Shown here: one piece after another, positions 48,627-59,614 of the stretch | How positions within the stretch are numbered: position 1 is the stretch's first letter | Layout: each line of letters begins with the position of its first letter | NCBI GenBank assembly: GCA_025738555.1 | Contig: JAOVFP010000007.1 | Coordinates: 2,604,001-2,668,000 of the forward strand | Source: Cyathus striatus | Lineage: Eukaryota; Basidiomycota; Agaricomycetes; Agaricales; Nidulariaceae | DNA: 64,000 bases | Direction: 5' to 3' | Translations under genes and position numbers: made by a program | The notes under the pieces: generated by a model | Databases searched by the model: none | What the model saw: only the letters and a program-made list of their open reading frames with translations | What the model was told of the DNA's origin: nothing

Positions 48627-49954
48627 ATGAATAGTGTGTATTCTTTTCATTCGGAACGTGGACCAGAGATCCTAATCGGATCAACAGACGATCTATTCCA
48701 CGCATTCCCCGGCGCACGACAGCAAAACGGTTTCATCCCTCCTCCCTCTCAAACTCAAGCACCGTACGTCCCCTCCCCTCTTCCCTCAATCTCAATCACA
48801 CTCACACAATTCACCTACAGACCATGGTCAGCACCCCCTGGTGCACCGGGGCCTCAATCCGGCTGGCCCAACCCCACATTCGGTCCCTCGACCTCAGCAG
48901 GCAACGCTCCTGCTCCACACTTGCCCTGGCCGCCCACATCCCCATCCCCATGGCAAGCGTCCTCTGCTCCCTGGAATGCCCCCTCCTCACCGTGGCATCA
49001 ACCAACCTCCTGGCCAGCGCCACTCCATACACCGGCAAGCCCAAGCGTATGGGATATACCACCCCTCGTCTCCGCTCCCCCACTATCGCACTCCAACTCG
49101 GCCCCGGTACCGCGTTGGCTTGCTCCCCCTCCACAGAGTCCGTTTGCCAGGCCAGCGAGTGCTGGTGCGACGTTGGGTGAGGGTCCGTGGGGGAGGCAGG
49201 ATGAGCCTCCTTGGGTGCAACACAATGGAGATATGGGAGGGGGAGGAGGAGGAGGAGGAGGAGGGGGGGTGTATCAGCCGATGTTCTTTGCTCCTCCTAA
49301 CTCGGCGGGACTCCATCGATCTATAAGTGCGCCTTGGAGTCGGAGTCGAACGAGAGGCACAGACGCATTCAGCGAGGACAATCTCGCGAAGAGGCCTAGA
49401 GACTGGAGAGATGATTACACTGCTCCCTCTCTCCGAGGACGTTTTCGATTCCCCCTCAGAGCACGCTCACGCTCTCGCTCGATATCAGTGGCGCCTCGAG
49501 AAGCCAAATGTACAATATCACCATACCTAGACACAGGAGGACAGCATAACATATCATACGACCTACGCCTCCCACCACCCCCAGCATCCCCCAAATAACA
49601 CTATTCCAACTAGCCCTCCTACCACCTCTCCAATCCCTCTCCTTAACCCACCCCCTCCTACCCTGGTCTATCCCTATACGCGCATCAACTCCCTCAGGTA
49701 TAACAATCTCCGATCTCCTCCTATGCCTCTACGAGGAGCTGCAAGAACCTATTCGACAGGGGGAGTATTACACAGACGCATTAGGTGGGACGGAGAGGGA
49801 AGCACTGGGTCGTGCTGCGACTGTCCGATGTGCGGGTGATAGTGGGTTACTCGGACGCGGAGTCTTGAGAGTCGATTTTTTGGGCGAGGATTGCATTTTT
49901 GCAGGGATTGTAGGTGGACGTAGAGGGTGGGAGTTGCAGACACGACGGGAATAA
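48627..49954 (+). CDS. DUF6699-like protein, one frameshift
   Basis: The ATG at 48627 opens 323 codons of proline/serine/tryptophan-rich, probably disordered protein with a glycine run (about residues 205-215) and an Arg/Ser-rich stretch (about 280-292). It then enters the domain at CTISPYLDTGGQHNISYDLR and stops at 49596 after SPK. Moving back one base in the C run at 49588-49592 opens a frame that completes the domain: HPLLPWSIPIRASTP, SGITISDLLLCLYEEL, RVDFLGEDCIFAG, ending TRRE at 49954. Similar domains (Pfam DUF6699, function unknown) end many basidiomycete proteins. The frame change in a homopolymer may be a mutation, an assembly error or, less likely, programmed slippage. Relatives lie at 39.1-41.3 kb and 56.4-56.9 kb. 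Confidence 0.65.
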
Positions 49955-51084
49955 GTTAGGGGAGACCGGTTGATTGGTCTTCGCGAGCTGGGCGAGTGGG
50001 CTGTTAGGTGTGGAGAGGACATCAAGTTCGTTGTGGGCAAAGGGGGTTTGTGCGTTTGACGAGATCACGTGATATAGCTCGGTACATTTCTCTTGCTCTA
50101 ACTTTCACTATCTCAACTGACGTTCTTCGTTCTCTATCGCAGTCATTTATACTGTATTTTATACATAAATAGCGTTGGTACGCTTAGATACCTTCATGTA
50201 TTTTTAGTTTCAAGATCGAACACAGTGCTTGGTTTTTGGCGTGATACGACAGTACCAGCCCACGGAATTACCTTAATTATTTGTAGGCGCATTTCGTGGG
50301 ACCTCGAACATGCGATGCTGCTGAGGCATATCGTATGTCTATCTACACTGTTTTTTTTCTGTATATTATTGCTTTATTATAGTAATGGGATCGTTCGTTA
50401 TACTGTGATTACTTGCGATTGACTCTGTAACTTGGAAGTGTACTCCCCTTTTGAGATTCCACGCTACAGCGCTGCAGAAGCCCAACCAGGCGATCCAGCA
50501 TATTTACTCTGAAGTGTTCCTTTGAATGACAGAGCATAATACGTACCAACTTTCGTCCTCCTGGCATGGTCCCTCAGTCTTCAACCACTTTCTTGGTTAC
50601 CTTCACCCCGTCTCCTACCACTACACATACAATAAACGGCGCGACCATCCCAACAATTGATGGCAATGACCTCCATATGCTGTAAGTTCTCCGTGGGTAC
50701 GCTTTATGTGCATATGATCGAATCTTCTTTTGGTTACTGATATCTCCTCCAATCGAGAAGATAGACGATATCCAGTGTAAGAGATTATTGTCATTTTTAT
50801 GTCACATCTGGTGAAGCTATGAGAAAATGTGAACTACATTAGAGCTATCTGCACGTGAGCATGGTCTGTGTACCGGTACATCCGATTTTCTCTTTTCCAT
50901 ATATTTATTACTAACCAGTGATAATCTTCGTTTTTTTCTTTGCAGCTTCTCTGTAGTCTATATCTGTACGTCATATGGAATTTGAGCTAAATTTCATCCA
51001 TTTATTCGTTCTTTCTAGCACCATGATCTTTGGGGACTGCGAAACTTTGTTCATGTGTTACAGTACTGTTCAGGTACTGTTGAT
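49955..51084. other. Mostly noncoding; one small open frame
   Basis: At 50564 an ATG starts MVPQSSTTFLVTFTPSPTTT and runs to a GTAAG donor near 50681. It could be the first exon of a short gene, but no continuation was established. The rest shows no family feature. Confidence 0.3.
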
Positions 51085-52391
51085 TAGGGCTGCACACCGT
51101 CCGTATACGGGATACGGCCGTTTAAGTATGGGTATTCTACGGATACGGATAAGCCGTACCCGTACCGTATTTTAAAATGGCAAAGGCACTGACGGTACGG
51201 ACGGTAAAAAATACGACCGTATACGGGTGTACGGCCGTTGATAGCTCAGTTTGTTTGTACTCTATTATGACATGGCTGAATTTATAGTATAATAGAATCT
51301 ACTTGTGCTGAAGCCTAAGGTAATGTTTCGCAAACATCAATGCTCGTATAGTTTCTGCATGTAAACTTGCATGGCGGAGGGAGATAGTGTCTCATCCACC
51401 AGAGAAAATGTGTTCAACCGCAACAGTTGATCCTAAATAGTGGTGTTCGTATTAGTAACTATTAAAATAGCAAAGTAACAGAAAGACAAACCAGGAATTG
51501 ATAGAACATCGGTTGCTAGAAATTATAAATTAGGAAACTGAGCCTTATGCCCGAGCCACCATTTGAAGGGGTCGCATGAATAAAAATCTTCTAGTGGTAG
51601 TTTAAAGTACTCCTCAAGTTTGTTTGCTACTTGTTGTTGCTTCTTGCGATATTTTGCAAGGAATTCATAATCTGGCCCAGCCTGTGTCTGCTAGAAATGA
51701 GGTATATCGGTACTGCGAGGAGTTCTCTGCGCATAATGCATGTTAAAATGAGTATGAAGGTCATCATTATTGTCTACTGAGCATTAAAGACAAAGTCTAA
51801 ACTACTTACCGCTAATCGTCAGGACGATTCATGAATCATTGGTATATTTCGGATATAGCTAGGCGTTGAGTGTCATTTACATAAGAACATCAAACAAATA
51901 AAAATTCTACATTTGTAAGGAAGGGAGTCAGGCTCCTTTCATCATAAATGGACTCTATGAAATTGGTACATTGAATTTCAGAACTCAATGTATGTACCCA
52001 TTAAGTACCCATTTTGTAGGATCTTATCTTTCAACCAGTATTTATAATTAAAGTAAAGTGTTGTTAAATTTTATTATTAACTCTAACAATGCATGTTACC
52101 ATTGTCTCATGAGATAAAAGGGAAAATGCTTAGGAAATGCCATAGCTTGGTGTGGAAGTTCCGGGGGCTGAACTTTTGGAATGTTATAAAATCACATGAT
52201 ACATGTTCTCACATATGGTCCATACACTATCCATTACAGCCATAGATTAATGGCCGTAAATACCTCAAACTGTACTGTACACCATCTGTATTTCCTCAAA
52301 TGAAAAGAGTATATGGTATGGTACAGTACAGTATGGTAAGTGCCATAAGCTGTACCGTATACCATATAAACGGTTACGGTGTGCAGCCCTA
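51085..52391 (-). mobile_element. Small hAT element, 1.3 kb, perfect 8-bp target duplication
   Basis: The left end is TAGGGCTGCACACCGT. The right end ends CGGTGTGCAGCCCTA, its inverse. CTGTTGAT flanks both sides (51077-51084 and 52392-52399). Left subterminal DNA is rich in TACGG/CCGTA motifs, right in TATGGTACAG. It keeps only the 3' end of a transposase gene on the minus strand, so it is an internally deleted derivative. Confidence 0.85.
51299..51690 (-). pseudogene. hAT transposase C-terminus (dimerisation domain)
   Basis: Two exons across one intron (GTTTGTC...TTTAG). The first reads KYRKKQQQVANKLEEYF, then PFKWWLGHKAQFPNL and LATDVLSIPG. The second reads STVAVEHIFSGG, TGA, DTISLRHASLHAETIRALM, ending LRLQHK with TAG at 51299. 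These are the hallmark motifs of the hAT C-terminal dimerisation domain. The TGA stands where Arg is expected after GG. The catalytic core is missing. Confidence 0.75.
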
Positions 52392-52399
52392 CTGTTGAT

Positions 52400-52908
52400 G
52401 CCCGCGGGTGTTATTGATCATCGGTCTCGGAAGATCGTGAGGGACACAGATGCTTATCCAACTAAATTAGTATATTCATTCTAGCATTACGGACTCAATG
52501 TCTGGTTGTGCGAAAAATGAGGTAAAATAAGAATGAAGAATTAACTTAGAAATGTTGGCATCGTCTTGTTAACGGTGAATTGCGTTGAACTTACCTAGTT
52601 TCTCCACCGTTCTCTATTCGTACCTCTGGATACATAAGTTGGTAATAACCACCTTAATAAGATGAATGACCAATAAAAATTTTAATCGTCTCCGTGATGA
52701 GTTCCCGGATGCACAGCATATGCTCCGGGCCAATTATTGACACGGGGTTGGTTAGTCTAAATGTGAGTTGTGAGTGAAAAGTTAACGAAAATACATGCTT
52801 GGGAACATTATTGCTGGTTCAGAATGTAAAAGTTCAAAGTTGGTGGTCACGATTCATGAGAAGCTTATACGCTGATTAATATCCAGGCCTCATGCCTCAG
52901 GAGTCTTC
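52400..52908. other. Noncoding stretch
   Basis: The region between the small hAT element and the foldback. No coding sequence, RNA gene or repeat was recognised. Confidence 0.45.
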
Positions 52909-52911
52909 TTA

Positions 52912-53558
52912 CACTCCTGTCTGGCGACTTTTTTGCCGTTCGCAAAATTCATCCAAATTCGACCTCAATTATTTTAAATATTGACTGAACATTTTGGCTG
53001 TCACAAAATGTTCACTATTGATTAGTGCAAAATCGTAGACAAATATTACATTTTGTACATATTTTGTATGAATACAAATGATTCTTTTTGTTCTAATTTT
53101 AGCTTCATCAAAATAAGTGTCAAATGTAACGTTGTGAACATGTTTTGACCTCACGCAAAATTTATTGTTTTGCATGACCGCAAAACCCGTGCACAATGAA
53201 ACATTTTGCTTTTTCTCTTAAAATAACAGAACTGGTGAACCTGTTATTTTAAGAGAAAAAGCAAAATGTTTCATTGTGCACGGGTTTTGCGGTCATGCAA
53301 AACAATAAATTTTGCGTGAGGTCAAAACATGTTCACAACGTTACATTTGACACTTATTTTGATGAAGCTAAAATTAGAACAAAAAGAATCATTTGTATTC
53401 ATACAAAATATGTACAAAATGTAATATTTGTCTACGATTTTGCGCTAATCAATAGTGAACATTTTGCGACAGCCAAAATGTTTAGTCAATATTTAAAATA
53501 ACTGAGGTCAAATTTGGATGAATTTTGCGAACGGCAAAAAAGTCGCCAGACAGGAGTG
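52912..53558. mobile_element. Foldback element: 319-bp near-perfect inverted repeat
   Basis: The arms at 52912-53230 and 53242-53558 are almost identical inverses around an 11-base spacer (AACTGGTGAAC). The termini are CACTCCTGTCTGGCGAC. TTA flanks both ends (52909-52911 and 53559-53561), a 3-bp target duplication. Three observed arm differences are G/A, CG versus CA, and CG versus TG. The 75-codon open frames in the two arms are mirror images and not real genes. A CACT start with 3-bp duplication suggests a CACTA-like or Harbinger-like non-autonomous element. A transcript would form a long double-stranded RNA. Confidence 0.85.
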
Positions 53559-53750
53559 TTAGAAAGTGCTGCATTTTAGAAGACAGTTGGTTCATTTTCA
53601 AAGGTCCACATCATCCACCAGATCAAACCAAATAGACCAAATATAGACGAGATACATAATGATAAATTGATGAAAATATCGGGCAAATGAGCTCGGCTTA
53701 ATCCGTAGTCAACTTCTGAATTCTGGCCCTCATTTTGACAGCTCAGTATG

Positions 53751-54371
53751 TATGACCAATCCAGAAGCTGCTCTACATTGTCAATCATCAAGAAATGCCA
53801 CTGTATCTGGACATACTTACCCTTACTTCCACCCTCCCATCATTTACACCGTGTTCGTGCGTACAGAACGAGCCATCTTAAACTTACTTTATACTCTCAT
53901 GGTCTATTTTAGGTTTTATCACATTTTAATTGTGATATGGCCAATCTGAAGTTGCTAACTTGTCCCGCTCAGCATGGTCGATCGGGGCTTGGAGTCCGCT
54001 GACATTGTACCAGCAAGAGAAACCACTACCTTTCGACTTAACGATCCCTGTTCTTCCTCCCACCATCCATATGGCGTTTGTGTGCACAAAATGGTCCATC
54101 TTAACATTGTTAGGATCTAATTCGGGGTTTTATCATTTTTTGCTAATTATAGTATGGCCAATCCTGGTGTTGCAACGAAGTTGCTAACTTATCGCACTCA
54201 GCATGGTCGCCGGATCACACTTACCATTATTGCTTATCAAGATAACCCACCACCCCTCGACGTACTCACCCCCTTTTCTTCCCTCCCACTTTCTCTCCCA
54301 CTATCCACATGGCTTTCGTGCCCGCAAAAAAAGCTATCCTAGCATTTTTTATATCTATAGTCACCCTCTCT
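53751..54371 (+). repeat. Triplicated promoter/first-exon unit of the glycosyltransferase gene
   Basis: Three diverged tandem units begin TATG(G/A)CCAAT at 53751, 53936 and 54153. Each continues with a GCTAACTT or related block, CTCAGCATGGTCG in units 2 and 3, a CT-rich tract, and then a start-codon region: (G)TGTTCGTGCGTACAGAAC near 53849, ATGGCGTTTGTGTGC at 54071 and ATGGCTTTCGTGCCC at 54309. Only the third leads into the full gene. Each unit keeps a CCAAT motif. Confidence 0.65.
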
Positions 54372-55986
54372 TTATATTACTGGTCGACGGGATTGTCTTC
54401 TTTTAATTTCCAATGCTCGGAGCCGCAAGACCTACCAGTGCCAGTGCCAGTGGAGGTAGTAAGGCCTTGGGACTCTTCACATACCTTACTTGGTTTGCCG
54501 ACGAAAGGCTTCAGAGGTACGCGACAGACGTTGTGATATCAAATGCGCTTAGTAACGATTGTATCATTTTCCAGAGAATCTTCGACCAGAGAAGTATTAC
54601 TTGACTGCATGGGGAGGAGGAGGATTCAGTGCGCAGCAACCATTTCGTGTGTCCGTCTGCTCATAGTACAAACGTCTAGCAAATGAGTTCATGTCTCTTG
54701 TGAGTGTTTATTACCGTCTGGTCAGCACTATCACGACGCCTCATGAACGTATAGGTTAATATGATATATCTGTCGACCATCAGCGATCGGGTACCAATAA
54801 TCCCGCCATTCGCACCGGACCATCATATGCGTACGAAAGCCTTTTCCGACACAAACTACATCGGACTCACAGATTCAACGTAGCCAGTTCCGCAGGAATT
54901 ATTCATTTTGGTGACATCTTCAATCTCACGCATCTGCGCAACGCTCTTCAGAAGCCAATACTCGAATGGCGAGAAGTGAAGGAACTACCACCCCTCGAGG
55001 ATCCCTACTCTTCTATAAGCAAGGAACACATCGGTTGCTGGTCAACTATAAACATAGAACATACGGGTCCATTTGAAAATTGGAATATGATAAATCACTT
55101 GGGACTGGATATATCATACACACGCGTTCCAAAGCAAGTACGACAAAAAGAAGATGAGAATGATTTCCATGTCATATTCTCCGAATTGGCTGCGTTGACG
55201 TATCCAGGTGGTCCTAGCAGCAATCCAACGGATTTCCCATTGATGATTCCGTCCCCGATGGACTCCAAGCTTCCACCTGATCAGCATTTGGCGTGTCTCG
55301 ACTGTCTATATTTTGTTACTTCCAGTGGGCATTCCTTTGAGTGGGAGCGTCCTTGGTCTCCTGCGTGGAATATCATCGGCAAAAACTTACCTTTCACGGA
55401 GCGCATGATGTCATTGGGGAAGGAATATCTAGCAACGTTATTTCAAGTTTCTCTGAATGATATTCCTCGTGTAAGTATCCTCTTCATACTTACAGTTTCT
55501 CACTGATAATTGACAGCTCCTATAACGTTAGTTTATCGCTGTACATGCTCGAAGAGGGGATTTCACTGAAGGATGCTCGAGCGACGATTGTCGAGATATA
55601 TCAAAGTACTCAAAACAAGTACTGGAAGTTCAAGAAGAGCTACTACAAAAGCATGGTATTGCTATTCACGACATTGTAATTACATCAGGTAATAAAAGCA
55701 TCACACTCTTGTCGTGCTAGAGCTTATTCGAGATGTTGCAGATGAGACGGACCCAGAGTTCTGGAATCAAGTTAAAAGCCTCGGGTGGAAACAAATCGAC
55801 CATGACGCACTGAAAACTGCTGCAATGTTAGGGGAGTGGTATCCGCCACTTATAGACATCGTTATGCACAGCATGGCTGTTGGATTTGTGGGAACTATTG
55901 CATCGACTTTTAGTCTAAATAGCAAACGGCGCGTAGAAGACTGGAATCATGGTGTAACGCGATTGGTTAATATATTTCAGTCTTAG
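54309..55986 (+). CDS. O-fucosyltransferase-like glycosyltransferase (intact)
   Basis: Model: join(54309..54516, 54575..54628, 54680..54699, 54755..54830, 54884..55470, 55532..55688, 55742..55986), 448 aa. All seven exons join in frame through GT-AG introns of 51-61 nt, and the junctions give family-like text (GGGFTNEFMSLVNMIYL, ITSDETDPEFWNQVKSLGW). Residues about 8-25 form one membrane anchor (KKAILAFFISIVTLSLYYW), as in type II Golgi enzymes. IPPFAP, EWREVKELPPLEDP and AVHARRGDF (His-x-Arg-Arg, the donor-binding motif of the GDP-fucose O-fucosyltransferase fold) and the C-terminal STFSLNSKRRVEDW are conserved features. This family is common in agaricomycetes, but acceptor and exact reaction are unknown. 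The very small exon 3 (20 nt) is inferred. Confidence 0.85.
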
Positions 55987-56099
55987 GTTTACTGCGACAA
56001 CATATAGTGCATATGTGAAACATGGCATATGAACGCAAGTGTATTCAGTGAGAGGAATGAAAAAGATTTTTGTATAGCCGTCCTCGTCAACATTGAGAG

Positions 56100-56400
56100 T
56101 TGTGGTACAGGTATGCACTTGAAGATGGGTGGGGGAAGGTTATTGCTGTAATGCAGAATCTGACAGTATGTGAACAAATAGATAGCAGGCAAGTTATGGC
56201 TTCAATGATATCCAATGTCTTTGATGCTGAGCATCCTAATACAATATTACCAGCAAGTATGCATTTGCATCTATATACAGTATGCAAGGAAGGTGGTCAG
56301 AAGCCGAATGTCTCAGATTGCAAGTCATGAAACTGAGAGCTAAAACTCTGAGCTCTCTAAGGCCAGAGCACCCAGACTCAAGAGATACTAATCTGATCCA
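56100..56400 (+). pseudogene. TPR relic of another NLR-like gene
   Basis: Degraded TPR text: GWGKVIAVMQNLTVCEQI, then AEHPNTILPASMHLH, then after a frame change GRWSEAECLRLQVMKLRAK and RPEHPDSRDTN. The GRWSEAE type differs from the GKWKEAE units of the two NLR-like genes here, so it stems from a different member. It runs directly into the DUF6699-like relic. Confidence 0.55.
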
Positions 56401-56860
56401 AACAGATGATCTATTCCATGCATTCCCTGGCGCATGACAACAGAATGGTTTCATCCCTCCTGAAGAGGAGGAATACACATCTGTCCAACCTCCAGATCCT
56501 AGTGAGCTTGCATTAGAGGTGAAGTGAAGGGGAATGCGAAGCTGGTATTCTCAGATGGGTAGGTATGACATTTATGTATGTAAGGAAGGTCATGTGAATG
56601 ACAGCATGTAAGTAATGAGGTGCAGAGATGAAAAGAATGAAAACTGCATTTTTGCAGTGCAGGCAGAATGCCTGCTCTACACTCCTCCCTCTCAAGCTCA
56701 AGCACTGGATGTCCCCCCTCCTCCCTCTATCTAAATCACACTAATATTCACCTACAGACCATGGTCAGCACCCCCAGGCAACATCCCCCAATCAGGCTGG
56801 CCCAACCCAATATTTGGTCAACCCCCCTCAGCAGGAGTAATGCCCCCCCTCCCAGTCCAT
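56385..56860 (+). pseudogene. CpG-depleted relic of DUF6699-like gene, 5' part
   Basis: About 56385-56465 aligns with about 48665-48750 (GATCTATTCCATGCATTCCC, GGTTTCATCCCTCC). About 56685-56860 aligns with about 48745-48925 (ACCATGGTCAGCACCCCC, GGCTGGCCCAACCC). About 220 bp of unrelated DNA is inserted between. Many CG sites of the parent are TG or CA here. The domain-coding 3' half is missing. Confidence 0.7.
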
Positions 56861-57846
56861 AAGCCCCATACTCACTTATTCACCAAGACAAGTTACAGCT
56901 GTCCCTGTGAGTGCAAAAAGGCACCACTCACAGAAGGATAAATGGCAAAAATATATGATATATCTTGCTGTGTGACTCTCAGGTGGAGTGGTTGCAGTTG
57001 GATGTCAGACTCAGAGAAAGAGACAGAAGGCAGGAGAAGGTTTTGCAAGCCAGAATGGTGATGGGTTTTCATTTGCTGTCATTTTGGAGGAAGTATATAA
57101 TACCTCTAAATATAATCAATACAATATGTGCTGCCAGGATATCTTCCTTCACTTCAAACCATATTTGCAGGCTGGGAGCCAACAGTAGTAGGGAAAATAA
57201 TATGTCATTGAATGCTGTGATCATACTATGTGAATGGGACTAGAATAGAGTATTTAATTCACCAACAATACTAAAAAAAAATAGGCTACATCTGCCTTGC
57301 ACCTGCCAAAATATAAAAGTCCCAATTGCCAGTTTCGCCACGAATCACAATTTTCCCACACTAGGGTTTCGCCATTCGCTGGGTGAGGCGAAAGCTCTGG
57401 GAGGTTTTGCCCCCTACACTATCTATGTACAGTTGACTCCGTATAAATACAATTTAATACTTTTATAGCTCCACCAAGTCCAGCTTAGCCACTAAGGATC
57501 CTTCTCACTATTACATACTCTGTACTATTTAATAACATTTTAGGTCTACGGAACCCTATGTATTTAGACAGAGTTGACTGTATGTAAGTACCACCACCTG
57601 CAGCTGCAGCCTGGGAGCAGCCGGGAAGCGCCAGTCTCAGCATCCACCATTGTGGCAAACAGAGGTAAGCAGAAGTTTTCTTAGCCCCCCCCCTGATGAG
57701 ACGAGGTGTGTTACTATACGCCACCCATGTTAGTCCAGGCTGCAGCAATCAAAAGCTCTCAGATCTGGACTTTGCAGTTTGGTATACCTCTTTTCAAACA
57801 CTTCCTTTACATGCATATAGAAGCCATTGCTATATACATTCTTTTA
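56861..57846. other. Noncoding stretch
   Basis: Holds a CAGCTGCAG palindrome near 57600 and a C-rich run near 57685. No gene was recognised. Confidence 0.4.
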
Positions 57847-58785
57847 TTAATCCTTATTTCCAACTATATCCTCACCATCATTACTCCAGCAATCCTCTCC
57901 ATAACAATAACCATCTTGAACATCAATGCCCCCACAATCCATCCTCTCTTCCCAATGCCTTATCGATGACTCTGACTGCAAACGGACAACCATAATCTTT
58001 GAGTCGATTGCTTCCCATTGACTAATCAACTCATGAACTCCATCATCGTTGCCCCAAACATAAAAATCATCAAGTAGGATGAAAATGGATTGCAGCTGTT
58101 TAATATTCCTGAGAGTGTGCAGAGTCCTCATTAAGTACTCGTTTTGTTCACCAACAGGTATCACAAGGTGAGTTAATGTGGGTAGCCATTGGAAGCTATC
58201 GATAGGGATGTAATCAATATCCTTGTCAAAGCAAAGACCTCCAATAGATATGTATCTAACTTGAGATAGCTTTACTTGAGATATGGCCAATGTGTTCAGC
58301 ATGGAAGCATCAACTTCAAGAGAGTATAGTGGTAACAGAGTGATTTTTTGAACAAATGACTCATCATGCCATTCAAACCAAATGAACAGATGTTGAATTC
58401 CTGTGCAAATAGAAAGCAGAGAGGTGGTGAACTCCTTCGATACTGAGGCAATAAAGAGAACATTTTTGATGTTTTCTTGAAAGAATGACTTAGGCTTGAA
58501 CTTGAGAGTGATCTTGAAATTGTCTTTGTGGATTAACCTGTAGATCTCATGGATGTTGTATCCATACTTTACTCTGTCGCTATAGAATTTGATGGTTCTG
58601 TATAACACTGGCTCCATGCTTTATTGAACATTTAGCCAGGTCTATGATATGATGGAGGTGACTTACCACAATTGCACTCATTTGGACACCCTGGCTAAGT
58701 GTGTGTCTGTATCGTAGTAGGGACGAGTAGTGACCACGTGTCGAAATATTTCTTCCTCAATTTCAGGGGGGAAGAGGAATGACAT
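57847..58785 (-). pseudogene. F-box-like protein gene, nonsense codon in exon 1
   Basis: Model: complement(join(57847..58618, 58667..58785)), with a 48-nt intron. Exon 1 (FPPEIEEEIFRHVV, LARVSK) resembles a degenerate F-box. Exon 2 (EPVLYRTIKFYSDR, NIKNVLFIASVSKEF, LLSICTGIQHLFIWF, WLPTLTHLVIPV) matches the pattern of agaricomycete F-box-associated proteins with weak leucine-rich repeats. F-box proteins recruit substrates to SCF ubiquitin ligases; the substrate is unknown. TGA at 58680-58678 (codon 36) replaces an expected Arg (SK*VQL), probably CGA to TGA. A start at the ATG at 58617 would give an intact 256-residue protein without the F-box. The acidic C-terminus ends GEDIVGNKD. Confidence 0.65.
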
Positions 58786-59614
58786 TAGGGGAATTCAAAG
58801 TTGGTGTAACACGATACGCTACAGTAATTTCTGTATCGTTACTAAGGAGAACAATCAGCGATCAGTTCGGAGTTTATAACATTGAGATAGTGCTGACAGA
58901 GACCACATCCTTTCACCTTATGAAAATATACATTTTACTAGATATATTGTCTAAACATAATAATATCTATACAACCTCCAAATTTTTAACGAGACATAGA
59001 GGTAGAAAAGAATAAAACATAGTGAATGTGTATAGCAAAATTCTCCGTTTGAATTTCTGATCATGGTTTTCGGCAAGACTGTAGCGATTTGTCTGTAGCG
59101 ACAAAACAGCCAACTTTAAATTCCCCTATTGGATGGGGGGGGCCTATACTGCGATCTTTCAAACTCACTTCTCTCTATATAAGGATTGATGATAGCAACG
59201 AATCATTGATTCTACACCATAGGTAACGTCGTTGTTTGATTACATATTTGCATATGTAAGTACCATGTTATGATGTTCTGCATAAGCGAACAAGCGCAAT
59301 TGTTGCCAGCCTTATCCATCTTAGTCTAGTAGACTAAGGCAGTGCACATTGATACAACATGTGCAGAGGGACCCTGCCAAGCCATGCAGTATGTTTGAAT
59401 ATTATCAACCTCTCAGAGGCCTCAAGATCTCACTCATGATAATGTAGTTTCGGAGTGGTACACAATATATCTTGGAGCGGATGCGAAAGTTGCGAAGGCT
59501 TCGATTGTGGAGCTGAAAGAATCAAACACACGACCTCACTCCCTTAATCTTATCGCGAATGTCTTACGTAACAATTGAAAGGTAATTGACCTGCGGAAGC
59601 ATAACTTTCTACCT
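58786..59614. other. Region between the F-box-like copies
   Basis: CTATATAAGG at about 59176 on the plus strand looks like a TATA box, followed by a possible GTAAG donor at about 59256, but no exon could be followed. A G run lies at about 59139-59147. Nothing else was recognised. Confidence 0.35.

Noticed and set aside
48811..49326. Several overlapping proline- or arginine-rich frames
   Set aside because: They are other-frame readings of the GC-rich DUF6699-like gene; only the frame at 48627 joins the domain.
52969..53501. Two 75-residue proteins of almost identical sequence on opposite strands
   Set aside because: They are mirror images produced by the foldback arms; the sequence is AT-rich and has no family features.
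55689..55720. A 32-nt intron in the glycosyltransferase gene
   Set aside because: The alternative acceptor at 55741 gives a normal 53-nt intron and the family-like junction SDETDPEFW.
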